Positions 1 to 6,065 of a DNA stretch of 8,891 nt are shown here, piece by piece; the first letter of the stretch is position 1; every line of letters starts with the position of its first letter. The position numbers and the translations under genes were made by a program. This DNA is from Ruminococcaceae bacterium UBA4958 (GTDB lineage: Bacteria > Bacillota > Clostridia > Oscillospirales > Acutalibacteraceae): NCBI GenBank assembly GCA_002397355.1, contig DHAI01000043.1, positions 6,185 through 15,075 on the forward strand, written 5' to 3'. The notes below the pieces were generated by a model that saw only the letters and a list, made by a program, of their open reading frames with translations, was not told where the DNA came from and ran no database searches.

Positions 1-332
1 GCGTACGTCTCGACGTTGGAAATGGATGGGACGAGCTGCGCAAGCTGCAGAAGGTAGGTTTTTCCGTCCGATTCGTCAAAATCCCCGGTTTGCTTCAGCG
101 TTTCCAGCAGCGTCACGAAATCGATCGGCCGGCCGGCCGTGAACATCTGAAGCATCGCGTCGTAAATCCGGCGGTTCTGCGTCATGTAGAAATAGTCCGG
201 CCGCGGCAGGATCTCCGCAACGCGGTCCATGCACGAGGAATCCAGCAGAACGGCGCCGAGGACGGATTGTTCCGCCTCCGGGCTGAACGGAAGGTTAAGG
301 CCGTTATACCCCGCCGTTACCGAATCGCTCAT
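1..332 (-). CDS. dnaB: Replicative DNA helicase DnaB, N-terminal part (cut by window edge)
   Basis: This encodes the first 110 residues of the hexameric replicative helicase, which unwinds DNA at the fork and binds primase DnaG through its N-terminal domain. Translating from ATG at 330-332 gives the family hallmark near residues 17-31 (SPEAEQSVLGAVLLD), then the helical N-terminal domain with the FYMTQNRRIYDAM stretch and an I-D-F-V-T-L segment, all typical of DnaB N-domains. The frame is open to the left edge. The RecA-like ATPase domain (Walker A/B) would lie outside the window, so it cannot be checked. A GGGGGA ribosome site at 341-346 precedes the start. The gene begins 24 bp after the rplI stop, the usual rplI-dnaB arrangement of Firmicutes, and is probably cotranscribed with it. 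The family assignment is secure; integrity of the rest is unknown. Confidence 0.95.
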   Translation of the reverse strand, partial: MSDSVTAGYNGLNLPFSPEAEQSVLGAVLLDSSCMDRVAEILPRPDYFYMTQNRRIYDAMLQMFTAGRPIDFVTLLETLKQTGDFDESDGKTYLLQLAQLVPSISNVETY

Positions 333-356
333 TTTAGTTTTCCCCCAAAGAACAGA

Positions 357-800
357 TTACTCCTCGCCGACGGCCACATACACTTTCGCCGACACGCCGT
401 TATAAAGCTTCAGCTCGCAGGTAAAGGTTCCAAACGCTTTGATGTCTTCCATCGCGATTTTCTTTTTGTCCACATCCACATGGAACGAGCGTTTGAGCTC
501 GTCTGCGACTTCCTTGGAAGTGACGGCGCCGAAAAGCTTTCCTCCCTGGCCGGACTTCGCGGTGAGCTTCAGCGTTTTGCCGTCGATGGCCTCCGCGACG
601 CCGCGGGCTTTTTCCCTCTCCACTTCCGCGCGGTGGCGCTTGGCCTCCTCGGCGCCCTTCAGCTCATTCATCACCTGAGCGGTCGCCTCGCGCGCAAGGC
701 TGCGCGGAAACAAGTAATTTCTGCTGTATCCGTCGCTTACATTGACCAAGTCGCCTTTTTTTCCGGTTCCCTTCACATCGGCAAGTAACACTACTTTCAT
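357..800 (-). CDS. rplI: 50S ribosomal protein L9
   Basis: Ribosomal protein L9 binds domain V of 23S rRNA near the L1 stalk and affects frame maintenance. The product is 147 residues, the normal family length. It opens with the conserved N-terminal domain ([19 protein letters not shown], then [13 protein letters not shown], about residues 1-34). A long charged connecting helix follows (about 40-75), then the C-terminal domain beginning near [16 protein letters not shown]. The frame stays open far upstream, but the ATG at 798-800 is chosen because it gives the canonical N-terminus and is preceded by an AGGGGGG ribosome site at 809-815. It lies 32 bp after gdpP and 24 bp before dnaB, so it is probably expressed from the upstream rnj promoter or an unseen internal one. 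A hairpin sits just upstream of its ribosome site and is listed separately. Confidence 0.98.
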   Translation of the reverse strand: MKVVLLADVKGTGKKGDLVNVSDGYSRNYLFPRSLAREATAQVMNELKGAEEAKRHRAEVEREKARGVAEAIDGKTLKLTAKSGQGGKLFGAVTSKEVADELKRSFHVDVDKKKIAMEDIKAFGTFTCELKLYNGVSAKVYVAVGEE

Positions 801-821
801 GTTGGTAACCCCCCTGTTCGC

Positions 822-844
822 CGGCCGGCCGTTCAGGCCGGCTG
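822..844 (-). promoter_or_regulatory. GC-rich hairpin at the gdpP stop, upstream of the rplI ribosome site
   Basis: On the minus-strand transcript, GCCGGCC (842-836) and GGCCGGC (830-824) form a perfect 7-bp stem around the 5-nt loop TGAAC. A G-U and a G-C pair can extend it outward to 844/822. The gdpP stop codon (833-835) lies in the loop, and the rplI Shine-Dalgarno (809-815) starts 8 nt from the base of the 7-bp stem. No U-tract follows, so it is not an ordinary terminator. A role in translational coupling, RNA processing or mRNA stability is inference. Confidence 0.5.
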
Positions 845-2800
845 AGTCGTTTCTTTTACCTTTTTGATGGCGGAGACCAGCCGATCCTCCGCCTGCTTCA
901 CCGAAAGATCCGGAAGCTGCGCGCCGGCCATGGTGAGATGGCCGCCCCCGCCGAGCTGCTCCATAATAAGCTGCACGTTCACGTCGCCGAGCGAACGGGC
1001 CGAAATGTTCACGACACCGCCGGCAGGATAGACGACGAAGGAAGCGTCGACTCCCTGAATGGACAAAAGCTCGTCTGCCGCCTGAGCGGCCGAGATCCGG
1101 ATGTCGTGCAATTCCGCTTCCGTGGAGGCGATGGCATAGTCGTCGCAAATCCGCGCGTTGGCAACAATCCGGTATTTCTCCTTATAGGCATCGATGGAAT
1201 CCGCGAACAGGCGCTTCACGCGGACGGTGTCGGCCCCTTTTCGGCGCAGATAGGCCGCGGCCTCAAAGGTACGCACTCCCGTTTTCAGCACGAAATTCTT
1301 CGTGTCCAGCATGATGCCGGCCAGAAGCGCTTCCGCCTCGGTGTCCGTCAGCATCCGGTCTCCGATATACTGCACAAGCTCCGTCACCATCTCGGCGGTC
1401 GAACTGGCGAACGGCTCATGGTAAAACACAAGCGCATTCTCGATGTGGCGCACCATCATGCGGTGGTGGTCGATCACGACGACACGGGATACGGACTGCA
1501 GGACCTCCCGGCTTTCCACAAAATCGGGGGAATGCGTGTCGAGCACGATCAACAGCGTCCTCGGCGTGATCCGCGCGGCGGCCTCCTGCGGCGAAATGAA
1601 GATCTTTTCCTCCGGATATTTGTCCTGAAGCAGCGAAATCAGCGGCGTGGCAAGGCTCTGCCCGCGGTCGATCACGATGAAAGCCGGGCGGTTCAGCGTT
1701 TTCGCGGCGACGTTCCACATTCCTGTGGCGGCCCCGACGCAATCCAGATCTGAAAATTTGTGCCCCATGATCAGCACCGTATCGCTCTGCTTGATGTCGT
1801 CGGAGATCGTTGCGGCAAAGACGCGCGTGCGGACTTTATCGTGTCTTTCCACACCTTTGGAAAGGCCGCCGAAGAATTCGTACGTATCGTTCTGCTGCTT
1901 CACCGCCACCTGGTCGCCGCCGCGGCCGAGCGCCATGTCCAGCGCGCTGCGCGCCCAGACCTCCGATTCCTTCAGGGAGCCGGCGCCGCGGGCGATGCCG
2001 ATGGAAACGGTCGCCGTCAAGCGGTCGCCCGCGCGGATGGAGCGGATCACGTCCAAAACGGGAAAGCGGCGCTCCATCTCCCGGCGAACATGGCGCTCGT
2101 CGGTAAGGATCAGGAATCTGCCGCTGCTGAGTTTTTTCAGGAAGCCTCCCATCGTATTCTGCGCCCACTTGATGAGAGTGTCCTCAACCTGGGAGGCGAT
2201 GCGCGCGTCCTCGCTGTTGCTGGCATAGCGGGCAAGCTCCTCGCGGTCGTCGAAATAAGCCAGCGCAACGGCGGGCCGTGTCTCGTGGTACTCCAGCTCC
2301 AGCTCTTTGTAATAGGTCGCGTCGATAAAATAGAGGATGCTGCCGGAAGGCGTGGCGGAGCCGTAAACCACGAACCGGTTCTTTCCGACGGAAACATCCG
2401 TGCCGTCGGCGTGCAAAATCTGTTCGACCGTCTTCGGATAAATGAACTTCTGGATGCTCTCACCGCGGCATTCGCTCTTTTCGCAGACACGGTTCCAAAA
2501 CGCCTCGTTGATCCAGACCATTTCGCCCTCCGCTCCGACCAAAACGATAGGGAGCGGAAAGTTCTGCATCTGCCGGTACTGGTCGCCGGAAAGAACGGTC
2601 TGGGCGCTCTTCACGGCATGCTGCACATAGCTTCGGAACCGGATGTTCGCGGCGAATACCGCGGCGGCGGAAACCGCAGTGGCGGAAATCTCCACATAGA
2701 ACACCGTGCGGTCCCAGAACCAGCTGACGCAGGCCATGGCAAGCATGATGATGACGATGGCAAAAAACGCGGGTGAAGAAGCCCAAACCTTCCTTTTCAC
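833..2800 (-). CDS. gdpP: Cyclic-di-AMP phosphodiesterase GdpP (YybT family)
   Basis: This is a membrane-bound enzyme of the family that hydrolyses cyclic-di-AMP to pApA, lowering a second messenger that controls potassium and osmolyte balance and cell-wall stress. The 655-residue length is normal. Domains in order: two membrane helices (about 10-29 and 33-51), a PAS-like domain (about 75-165), a degenerate GGDEF domain (about 175-303) with the family's RGGDQVA signature at 293-299, a DHH domain (about 340-500) and DHHA1 (about 570-648). Expected metal ligands are present: H347, D351 and D353 in [13 protein letters not shown]421 in DTH, D444-H445-H446, and D499. DHHA1 has GGGGH at 617-621. 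The catalytic core therefore looks intact. The start is GTG (2798-2800) with AAGGAG at 2809-2814, 8 nt away. It lies 32 bp after rnj and 32 bp before rplI. Confidence 0.96.
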   Translation of the reverse strand: MKRKVWASSPAFFAIVIIMLAMACVSWFWDRTVFYVEISATAVSAAAVFAANIRFRSYVQHAVKSAQTVLSGDQYRQMQNFPLPIVLVGAEGEMVWINEAFWNRVCEKSECRGESIQKFIYPKTVEQILHADGTDVSVGKNRFVVYGSATPSGSILYFIDATYYKELELEYHETRPAVALAYFDDREELARYASNSEDARIASQVEDTLIKWAQNTMGGFLKKLSSGRFLILTDERHVRREMERRFPVLDVIRSIRAGDRLTATVSIGIARGAGSLKESEVWARSALDMALGRGGDQVAVKQQNDTYEFFGGLSKGVERHDKVRTRVFAATISDDIKQSDTVLIMGHKFSDLDCVGAATGMWNVAAKTLNRPAFIVIDRGQSLATPLISLLQDKYPEEKIFISPQEAAARITPRTLLIVLDTHSPDFVESREVLQSVSRVVVIDHHRMMVRHIENALVFYHEPFASSTAEMVTELVQYIGDRMLTDTEAEALLAGIMLDTKNFVLKTGVRTFEAAAYLRRKGADTVRVKRLFADSIDAYKEKYRIVANARICDDYAIASTEAELHDIRISAAQAADELLSIQGVDASFVVYPAGGVVNISARSLGDVNVQLIMEQLGGGGHLTMAGAQLPDLSVKQAEDRLVSAIKKVKETTQPA

Positions 2801-2832
2801 TTCAGAATCTCCTTATCGTGGGAAGCGGCAGC

Positions 2833-4869
2833 TCAAACCTCCATGATGATCGGCAGGATCATCGGGCTGCGGCGTGTGCGGTCATACAGGAAGCGCGAAA
2901 GCTCATCCTTGATCTTTGTCTTGAGCGTCCCCCAGTCGCGGATCTTCTTGTCCGCGCATTGCTCAAGCACCTGGGAAACAAGATTCCGCGCCTCGTCGAT
3001 CAGGGGTTCCGCTTCCCGCACATAGACGAACCCGCGGGAAACCACATCCGGCCCCGCGACGACGTGACCGTCTTGGGACGAGATGGTGCAAACGGCGATG
3101 ATCAGGCCGTCTTCCGCCAGGTGCTTCCGGTCGCGCAGGACGATGCTCCCGACGTCTCCGACGCCGAGGCCGTCCACCAGGACGCGCCCGGCCGGGACGG
3201 ACGGCAGCCGCTTCATATAATCCTCGTGCAGCTCCACCACGTCCCCGATGTCGCCGATAAAGACGTTCTTCGGGTTCATGCCCAGCTCATAGGCGATCCT
3301 CGCGTTTTTCTGCAGGTGTTTCTGTTCGCCGTGAACCGGAATGAAATATTTCGGCTTGACGAGCGCCTGAAGGAGCTTGATCTCCTCCCGGCAGGCGTGG
3401 CCGGAAACGTGGACGTCGTACATGGATTCGTACACGACCTCGCAGCCGCGCTTCATCAGCTCGTCGATCACGTTGCCGATGGTCTTTTCGTTTCCGGGGA
3501 TGGGGCGTGCGGAAATGATGATGAAATCGCCCGGGCCCACCTCCACCTTGCGATGGTCGGCAAACGCCATGCGCGTCAGCGCGCTCATCGGCTCGCCCTG
3601 GCTGCCCGTCGTCACCAGGACGATCTTGTTCTTCGGATAATGGTTGATCATGTCGATGTCGATGAGGACGCCCTGCGGCACGTCGAGATACCCCATCTCC
3701 ACGCCGATCGTCATCACGTTGACCATGCTGCGCCCGGAAAGCGCCACCTTGCGGCCGTATTTTACGGCGCAGTTGATGATCTGCTGCACGCGGCTCACAT
3801 TGGAAGCGAAGGTCGCGATGATGATGCGGCTGTTCTCCGCGCGGCGGAAAAGCATGTCGAACGAATCGTCCACCTTGCTCTCGGACTTGGTGTAGCCCTC
3901 GCGCTCCGCATTGGTGGAGTCGCAGAACATGGCCAGCACGCCTTCCTTGCCCAGTTCACCGAAGCGCGGCAGGTCGATCATTTCACCGAGCGCGGGCGTG
4001 CAGTCGATCTTGAAATCGCCCGTGTGGACGAGCGTTCCGGCCGGCGTGTGGATCGCCAGCGCCACGGCGTCTGGAACCGAATGGTTCACATGGATGAACT
4101 CCACGTCCATGCATCCGAGGCGGATATGCTCGCCCGGGCGAACCATGACGGCGCGCACCTTCCCGGAAAGGTTGTGCTCCTTCAGCTTGTTGTCGACGAG
4201 CGCAAGCGTAAATTTCGTCCCGTAAATCGGGAAGTTGCATTTTTTGAGCAGATACGGCAGCGCGCCGATGTGGTCTTCATGGCCGTGTGTCAGCACAACG
4301 CCGCGAATCTTATCCGCGTTGCGCTCCACAAAGGTAAAATCCGGAATCACCATGTCCACGCCGAGCATATCGCCGTCTGGGAAAGCCATGCCGCAATCCA
4401 CGATGATCATATCGTCCTGGCACTCGAACAAGGTAAAGTTCTTTCCGATCTCGTTCAGGCCGCCGAGAAAATAAGCGCGGACCGCCGGTTTCTGGGAGCC
4501 TTTTCTGCTTCCCCTTCCGGAGCCTTGCTTCCTGCGGGCCAGCCCCTGCGCCTCCGGTTTCTGCTGCACGGCCGCAGGCTTAACAAGCGCGGCCGGCTGC
4601 ACTTTTCCCGCAGGAGACGGCTTGGAAGGCGATCTCCTGCGGCGGGAAGGACGCTTCGGCTCAGCCTGAGCCTCATCCTTTTCAGCAGCGGGCGCGTCAG
4701 CCTTTTCCGATCCGGCATGCTGGCGCACCCGGGAATGGGCCGCGCCGCCACGGCGCTTCGGCACCTCCACTTTTTGGTAGAGCCCGGCGCGCTTTCCGTT
4801 CCCCGCTTCGGCCTTCGGCTCTTCCGCACCCTCGTGTTCTGCTGCGCTATTTTGTTTTTTTAACGACAC
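2833..4869 (-). CDS. rnj: Ribonuclease J with long basic N-terminal extension
   Basis: RNase J is a metallo-beta-lactamase/beta-CASP nuclease with 5'-3' exonuclease and endonuclease activity in mRNA decay and rRNA processing. From the chosen GTG the product is 678 residues, longer than the usual roughly 550. The excess is an N-terminal tail of about 128 residues, rich in Lys, Arg, Pro, Ala and Glu and probably disordered. The catalytic core starts near 130 (VRAYFLGGLNEIGKN). Visible motifs are HGHEDH (195-200), H263, HTGD (282-285), the beta-CASP region around 345-460, SGH (489-491) and PVHGE (511-515). A C-terminal domain follows, ending in IMEV. The start GTG (4867-4869) has GGAGG at 4877-4881, 7 nt away. 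An upstream in-frame TTG at 4953 would add 28 residues. This gene heads the gdpP-rplI-dnaB unit. It cannot be ranked as J1 or J2 from this window, so the generic symbol is used. Confidence 0.96.
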   Translation of the reverse strand: MSLKKQNSAAEHEGAEEPKAEAGNGKRAGLYQKVEVPKRRGGAAHSRVRQHAGSEKADAPAAEKDEAQAEPKRPSRRRRSPSKPSPAGKVQPAALVKPAAVQQKPEAQGLARRKQGSGRGSRKGSQKPAVRAYFLGGLNEIGKNFTLFECQDDMIIVDCGMAFPDGDMLGVDMVIPDFTFVERNADKIRGVVLTHGHEDHIGALPYLLKKCNFPIYGTKFTLALVDNKLKEHNLSGKVRAVMVRPGEHIRLGCMDVEFIHVNHSVPDAVALAIHTPAGTLVHTGDFKIDCTPALGEMIDLPRFGELGKEGVLAMFCDSTNAEREGYTKSESKVDDSFDMLFRRAENSRIIIATFASNVSRVQQIINCAVKYGRKVALSGRSMVNVMTIGVEMGYLDVPQGVLIDIDMINHYPKNKIVLVTTGSQGEPMSALTRMAFADHRKVEVGPGDFIIISARPIPGNEKTIGNVIDELMKRGCEVVYESMYDVHVSGHACREEIKLLQALVKPKYFIPVHGEQKHLQKNARIAYELGMNPKNVFIGDIGDVVELHEDYMKRLPSVPAGRVLVDGLGVGDVGSIVLRDRKHLAEDGLIIAVCTISSQDGHVVAGPDVVSRGFVYVREAEPLIDEARNLVSQVLEQCADKKIRDWGTLKTKIKDELSRFLYDRTRRSPMILPIIMEV

Positions 4870-4950
4870 AAAATGACCTCCATTGTAATTCCGGCCGTCC
4901 CGCAACATCGCCGGCAACGGGCCAAGCGGGCGGACGGACCGATATTTTAT

Positions 4951-4963
4951 CAAAATACCTCCC
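4951..4963 (-). promoter_or_regulatory. Second, upstream in-frame start site for rnj (GGGAGG plus TTG)
   Basis: GGGAGG (4963-4958 on the minus strand) is followed after 4 nt by TTG at 4953-4951, in frame with rnj and 84 nt upstream of the preferred GTG. Starting here would give a 706-residue protein. The spacing is shorter than optimal and TTG is a weaker start, so 4869 is preferred. The pairing of a decent ribosome site with an in-frame start is notable and could give two protein forms. Confidence 0.35.
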
Positions 4964-4992
4964 GCATAAAAAACTGCACGGAAAGTAAACTG

Positions 4993-5058
4993 CCTGAATC
5001 AAATCGGATAGGCCCGATGTAAAAATAAGCTGAATATAAGTATTTTACCCTGAATCAA
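4993..5058. repeat. Pair of 10-bp direct repeats (CCTGAATCAA) around the rnj promoter
   Basis: CCTGAATCAA occurs at 4993-5002 and again at 5049-5058. A shorter copy of its core, CTGAAT, lies at 5030-5035. One full copy is in the rnj promoter spacer and the other in the leader. They could be operator half-sites or chance in an AT-rich gap. The copies are seen directly; any function is inference. Confidence 0.3.
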
Positions 5059-5070
5059 TTTTTCTGTCAA
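5042..5070 (-). promoter_or_regulatory. Sigma-A-type promoter of the rnj-gdpP-rplI-dnaB unit
   Basis: On the minus strand a perfect -35 TTGACA (5070-5065) is followed after exactly 17 bp by TAAAAT (5047-5042), five of six matches to the -10 consensus. Transcription should start near 5035, leaving a leader of about 165 nt before the rnj GTG at 4869. The leader contains a weak hairpin (arms 5003-5007 and 5014-5018). I recognise no known riboswitch in it. Confidence 0.8.
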
Positions 5071-5143
5071 GCGGGAGCCACGCCTCACCGGTATGGTCTC
5101 CAGCTTCCCGGGAAATAAACATTTTCTCCCATTTCAAAACGGT

Positions 5144-5172
5144 TTGTTATTTGAAGCGCCCCATGTTATAAT
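5144..5172 (+). promoter_or_regulatory. Extended -10 sigma-A-type promoter of rnhA
   Basis: A perfect TATAAT lies at 5167-5172, preceded by TGT (5164-5166), making an extended -10. The best -35 is TTGTTA at 5144-5149, four of six matches, with a 17-bp spacer. Transcription should begin near 5179, giving a leader of about 25 nt before the rnhA ATG at 5204. This also argues against the longer in-frame start at 5093. Confidence 0.8.
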
Positions 5173-5203
5173 GAAAACATACCAGTTCCGAGCGGAGGAA
5201 AGC

Positions 5204-5647
5204 ATGAAAAAAGTCGAGATTTTCACAGACGGCGCGTGCAGCGGCAACCCCGGTCCGGGCGGCTGGGGGGCGATCCTCCGCTACGGCGGCCGTGAAAAAA
5301 AGATGAGCGGCGGCGACCCCGGCACCACGAACAACCGCATGGAGCTGACGGGCGTGATCGAGGCCCTGAAATGCCTGAAAGAACCCTGCGAGGTCGTGCT
5401 GACAAGCGACTCGCGCTATGTGTGCGACGCCGTGAGCAAGGGCTGGGCGGAAGGCTGGCGCCGCAGGGGCTGGCGCAAAGCGGACGGAAAACCCGCCCTG
5501 AACAGCGACCTTTGGAAAAGCCTGCTGGATCTGCTCGCCGTCCACACCGTCACCTTCCGCTGGGTGCAGGGCCACGCGGGGCATCCGGAAAACGAACAGT
5601 GCGACCGGCTGGCGGTGGCGGCGTCCCGGAAATACCGGCATAAATAA
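5204..5647 (+). CDS. rnhA: Ribonuclease HI
   Basis: RNase HI cleaves the RNA strand of RNA-DNA hybrids, removing R-loops and helping clear primers. The product is 147 residues, the standard length of the single-domain bacterial enzyme. The metal-binding carboxylates are all present: D9 in [18 protein letters not shown]47 in NNRMELTG, D69 in TSDSRYV and D134 in NEQCDRLA. The flexible-loop histidine is H124 in [10 protein letters not shown]. The basic protrusion that grips the hybrid is visible at about 80-97 ([17 protein letters not shown]). The start ATG at 5204 is chosen because the protein then begins at the conserved first strand and a GGAGG site (5194-5198) precedes it; the frame is open upstream to 5093, but that lies before the predicted transcription start. 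The two small membrane genes follow 35 bp downstream with no terminator between, so they are probably cotranscribed. Confidence 0.97.
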   Translation: MKKVEIFTDGACSGNPGPGGWGAILRYGGREKKMSGGDPGTTNNRMELTGVIEALKCLKEPCEVVLTSDSRYVCDAVSKGWAEGWRRRGWRKADGKPALNSDLWKSLLDLLAVHTVTFRWVQGHAGHPENEQCDRLAVAASRKYRHK

Positions 5648-5682
5648 GCAATTGAATTCAGCATAGAAAGAAGGAATGTCTG

Positions 5683-5817
5683 ATGATCCCGGAAAACACA
5701 GCAGCCTTGTCCTACGGCCTTTTAGCGGGCTGGGGGATCTTTTTCAGCCTGCTGAAATCCGTCGTCTTCGTCCTTCTGATTCTCTGCATGATAAAATATC
5801 TGAAAGAAAAAAAGTGA
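5683..5817 (+). CDS. Small single-pass membrane protein, 44 residues, unknown function
   Basis: I do not recognise this gene. ATG at 5683 follows an AAGGA site (5671-5675) at 7-nt spacing, and the 44-residue frame ends at TGA 5815-5817. The product has a short polar N-terminus (MIPENTAALS), a hydrophobic stretch of about 11-37 interrupted by K25, and a basic tail KYLKEKK (38-44). The positive-inside rule would place the tail in the cytosol. It is paralogous to the next small gene: ungapped alignment matches C35-x-(I/V)-K-Y-L-(K/R) with C30 onward of that protein, and K25 falls opposite its E20. It lies 35 bp after rnhA and is probably in the same transcript. It could be a membrane modulator, a partner subunit or a toxin-like peptide, but nothing decides between these. 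Coding potential rests on the ribosome site, the hydrophobic pattern and the paralogue. Confidence 0.72.
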   Translation: MIPENTAALSYGLLAGWGIFFSLLKSVVFVLLILCMIKYLKEKK

Positions 5818-5856
5818 CCTTTATTCCACACCAACGAAACACGGAGGAAAAAGCTT

Positions 5857-5976
5857 ATGGATCTTCTGATTGCCGGCTCCTCGGTCTGGCTGAATCTGGC
5901 GGCGAATATTCTGGAGGCGGCCGCGCTCGTACTCGCCGTCCCCTGCCTGGTGAAATACCTTAGGAAAAAGGGCTGA
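5857..5976 (+). CDS. Small single-pass membrane protein, 39 residues, paralogue of the preceding gene
   Basis: I do not recognise this gene. ATG at 5857 has a strong GGAGG site (5843-5847) at 9-nt spacing and the frame ends at TGA 5974-5976. The 39-residue product has a short N-terminus with D2, one hydrophobic segment (about 11-32) carrying E20, and the basic tail KYLRKKG (33-39). The block P-C-L-V-K-Y-L-R-K-K matches L-C-M-I-K-Y-L-K-E-K of its neighbour, suggesting tandem duplication and divergence. Its start lies 39 bp after the first small gene's stop, and it is the last gene before the hairpin at 6007-6039. E20 here against K25 in the neighbour, at the same distance from the shared cysteine, would suit a heteromer; that is inference. 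Confidence 0.73.
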   Translation: MDLLIAGSSVWLNLAANILEAAALVLAVPCLVKYLRKKG

Positions 5977-6006
5977 GCAGACGAACCCTGCCCATAGAAA
6001 AGAGAA

Positions 6007-6062
6007 GGCGGCGCCGGCTTTCGTCAGGCCGGTGCCGCCAAAGTGTTTAGCACGCTTTTTTT
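6007..6062. terminator. Probable bidirectional intrinsic terminator between converging units
   Basis: GGCGGCGCCGGC (6007-6018) and GCCGGTGCCGCC (6028-6039) form a 12-bp stem with one G-U pair and a 9-nt loop. On the minus strand, where the NYN gene ends at 6066, the stem is followed at once by the T-rich TTCTCTTTTCT. On the plus strand, where the second small gene ends at 5976, the stem is followed by a minor hairpin (GTG...CAC, 6043-6053) and then seven T at 6056-6062. Termination looks better supported on the minus strand, because there the T-rich stretch directly abuts the stem. Confidence 0.75.
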
Positions 6063-6065
6063 GCT

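Larger units (their letters stand above)
4870..5203. other. Divergent intergenic region between rnj and rnhA
   Basis: This 334-bp gap is visibly richer in A and T than the flanking genes. It holds the minus-strand rnj promoter and leader and the plus-strand rnhA promoter. The two -35 elements are about 75 bp apart and do not overlap. No open frame in it looks coding, apart from the possible upstream extension of rnj to 4953. Confidence 0.7.

Noticed and set aside
129..140. GGCCGGCC-type palindrome inside dnaB
   Set aside because: It is in-frame coding sequence (Ala-Gly-Arg-Pro) in GC-rich DNA, with no U-tract or regulatory context.
437..443. Missing Tyr in the dehydratase active site as a sign of damage
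   Set aside because: Met in place of the SDR tyrosine is known in the large membrane-bound dehydratases, and the rest of the motif is intact. The substitution is at residue 439 of the protein encoded at 6855-8777; the coordinates of this entry are residue numbers.
90..788. 232-residue plus-strand frame over dnaB and rplI
   Set aside because: It runs opposite two well-identified genes and shows no motif or ribosome site.
801..1148. Longer L9 frame reaching 263 residues
   Set aside because: The extra part is out-of-frame gdpP sequence. L9 begins canonically at 800 with a strong ribosome site.
938..2776. Long plus-strand frames opposite gdpP (938-1753 and 1760-2776)
   Set aside because: They are antisense to gdpP, whose domain series is intact. 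They show the same His/Asp/Arg-rich shadow composition.
2773..4863. 696-residue open frame on the plus strand
   Set aside because: It is antisense to rnj, whose motifs are unmistakable. The translation is rich in His, Asp, Arg and Val with no recognisable domain, as expected of a mirror frame in GC-rich DNA.
5093..5203. N-terminal extension of RNase HI to 184 residues
   Set aside because: The extra 37 residues cover the predicted promoter and lie upstream of the likely transcription start. The family begins at the ATG at 5204, which has a GGAGG site.
5676..5963. 95-residue plus-strand frame beginning just before the first small membrane gene
   Set aside because: Its ATG directly abuts the AAGGA site with no spacer, and its translation is polar and Arg/Gly/Pro-rich without a domain. 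The frame starting at 5683 has proper spacing, a membrane segment and a paralogue.
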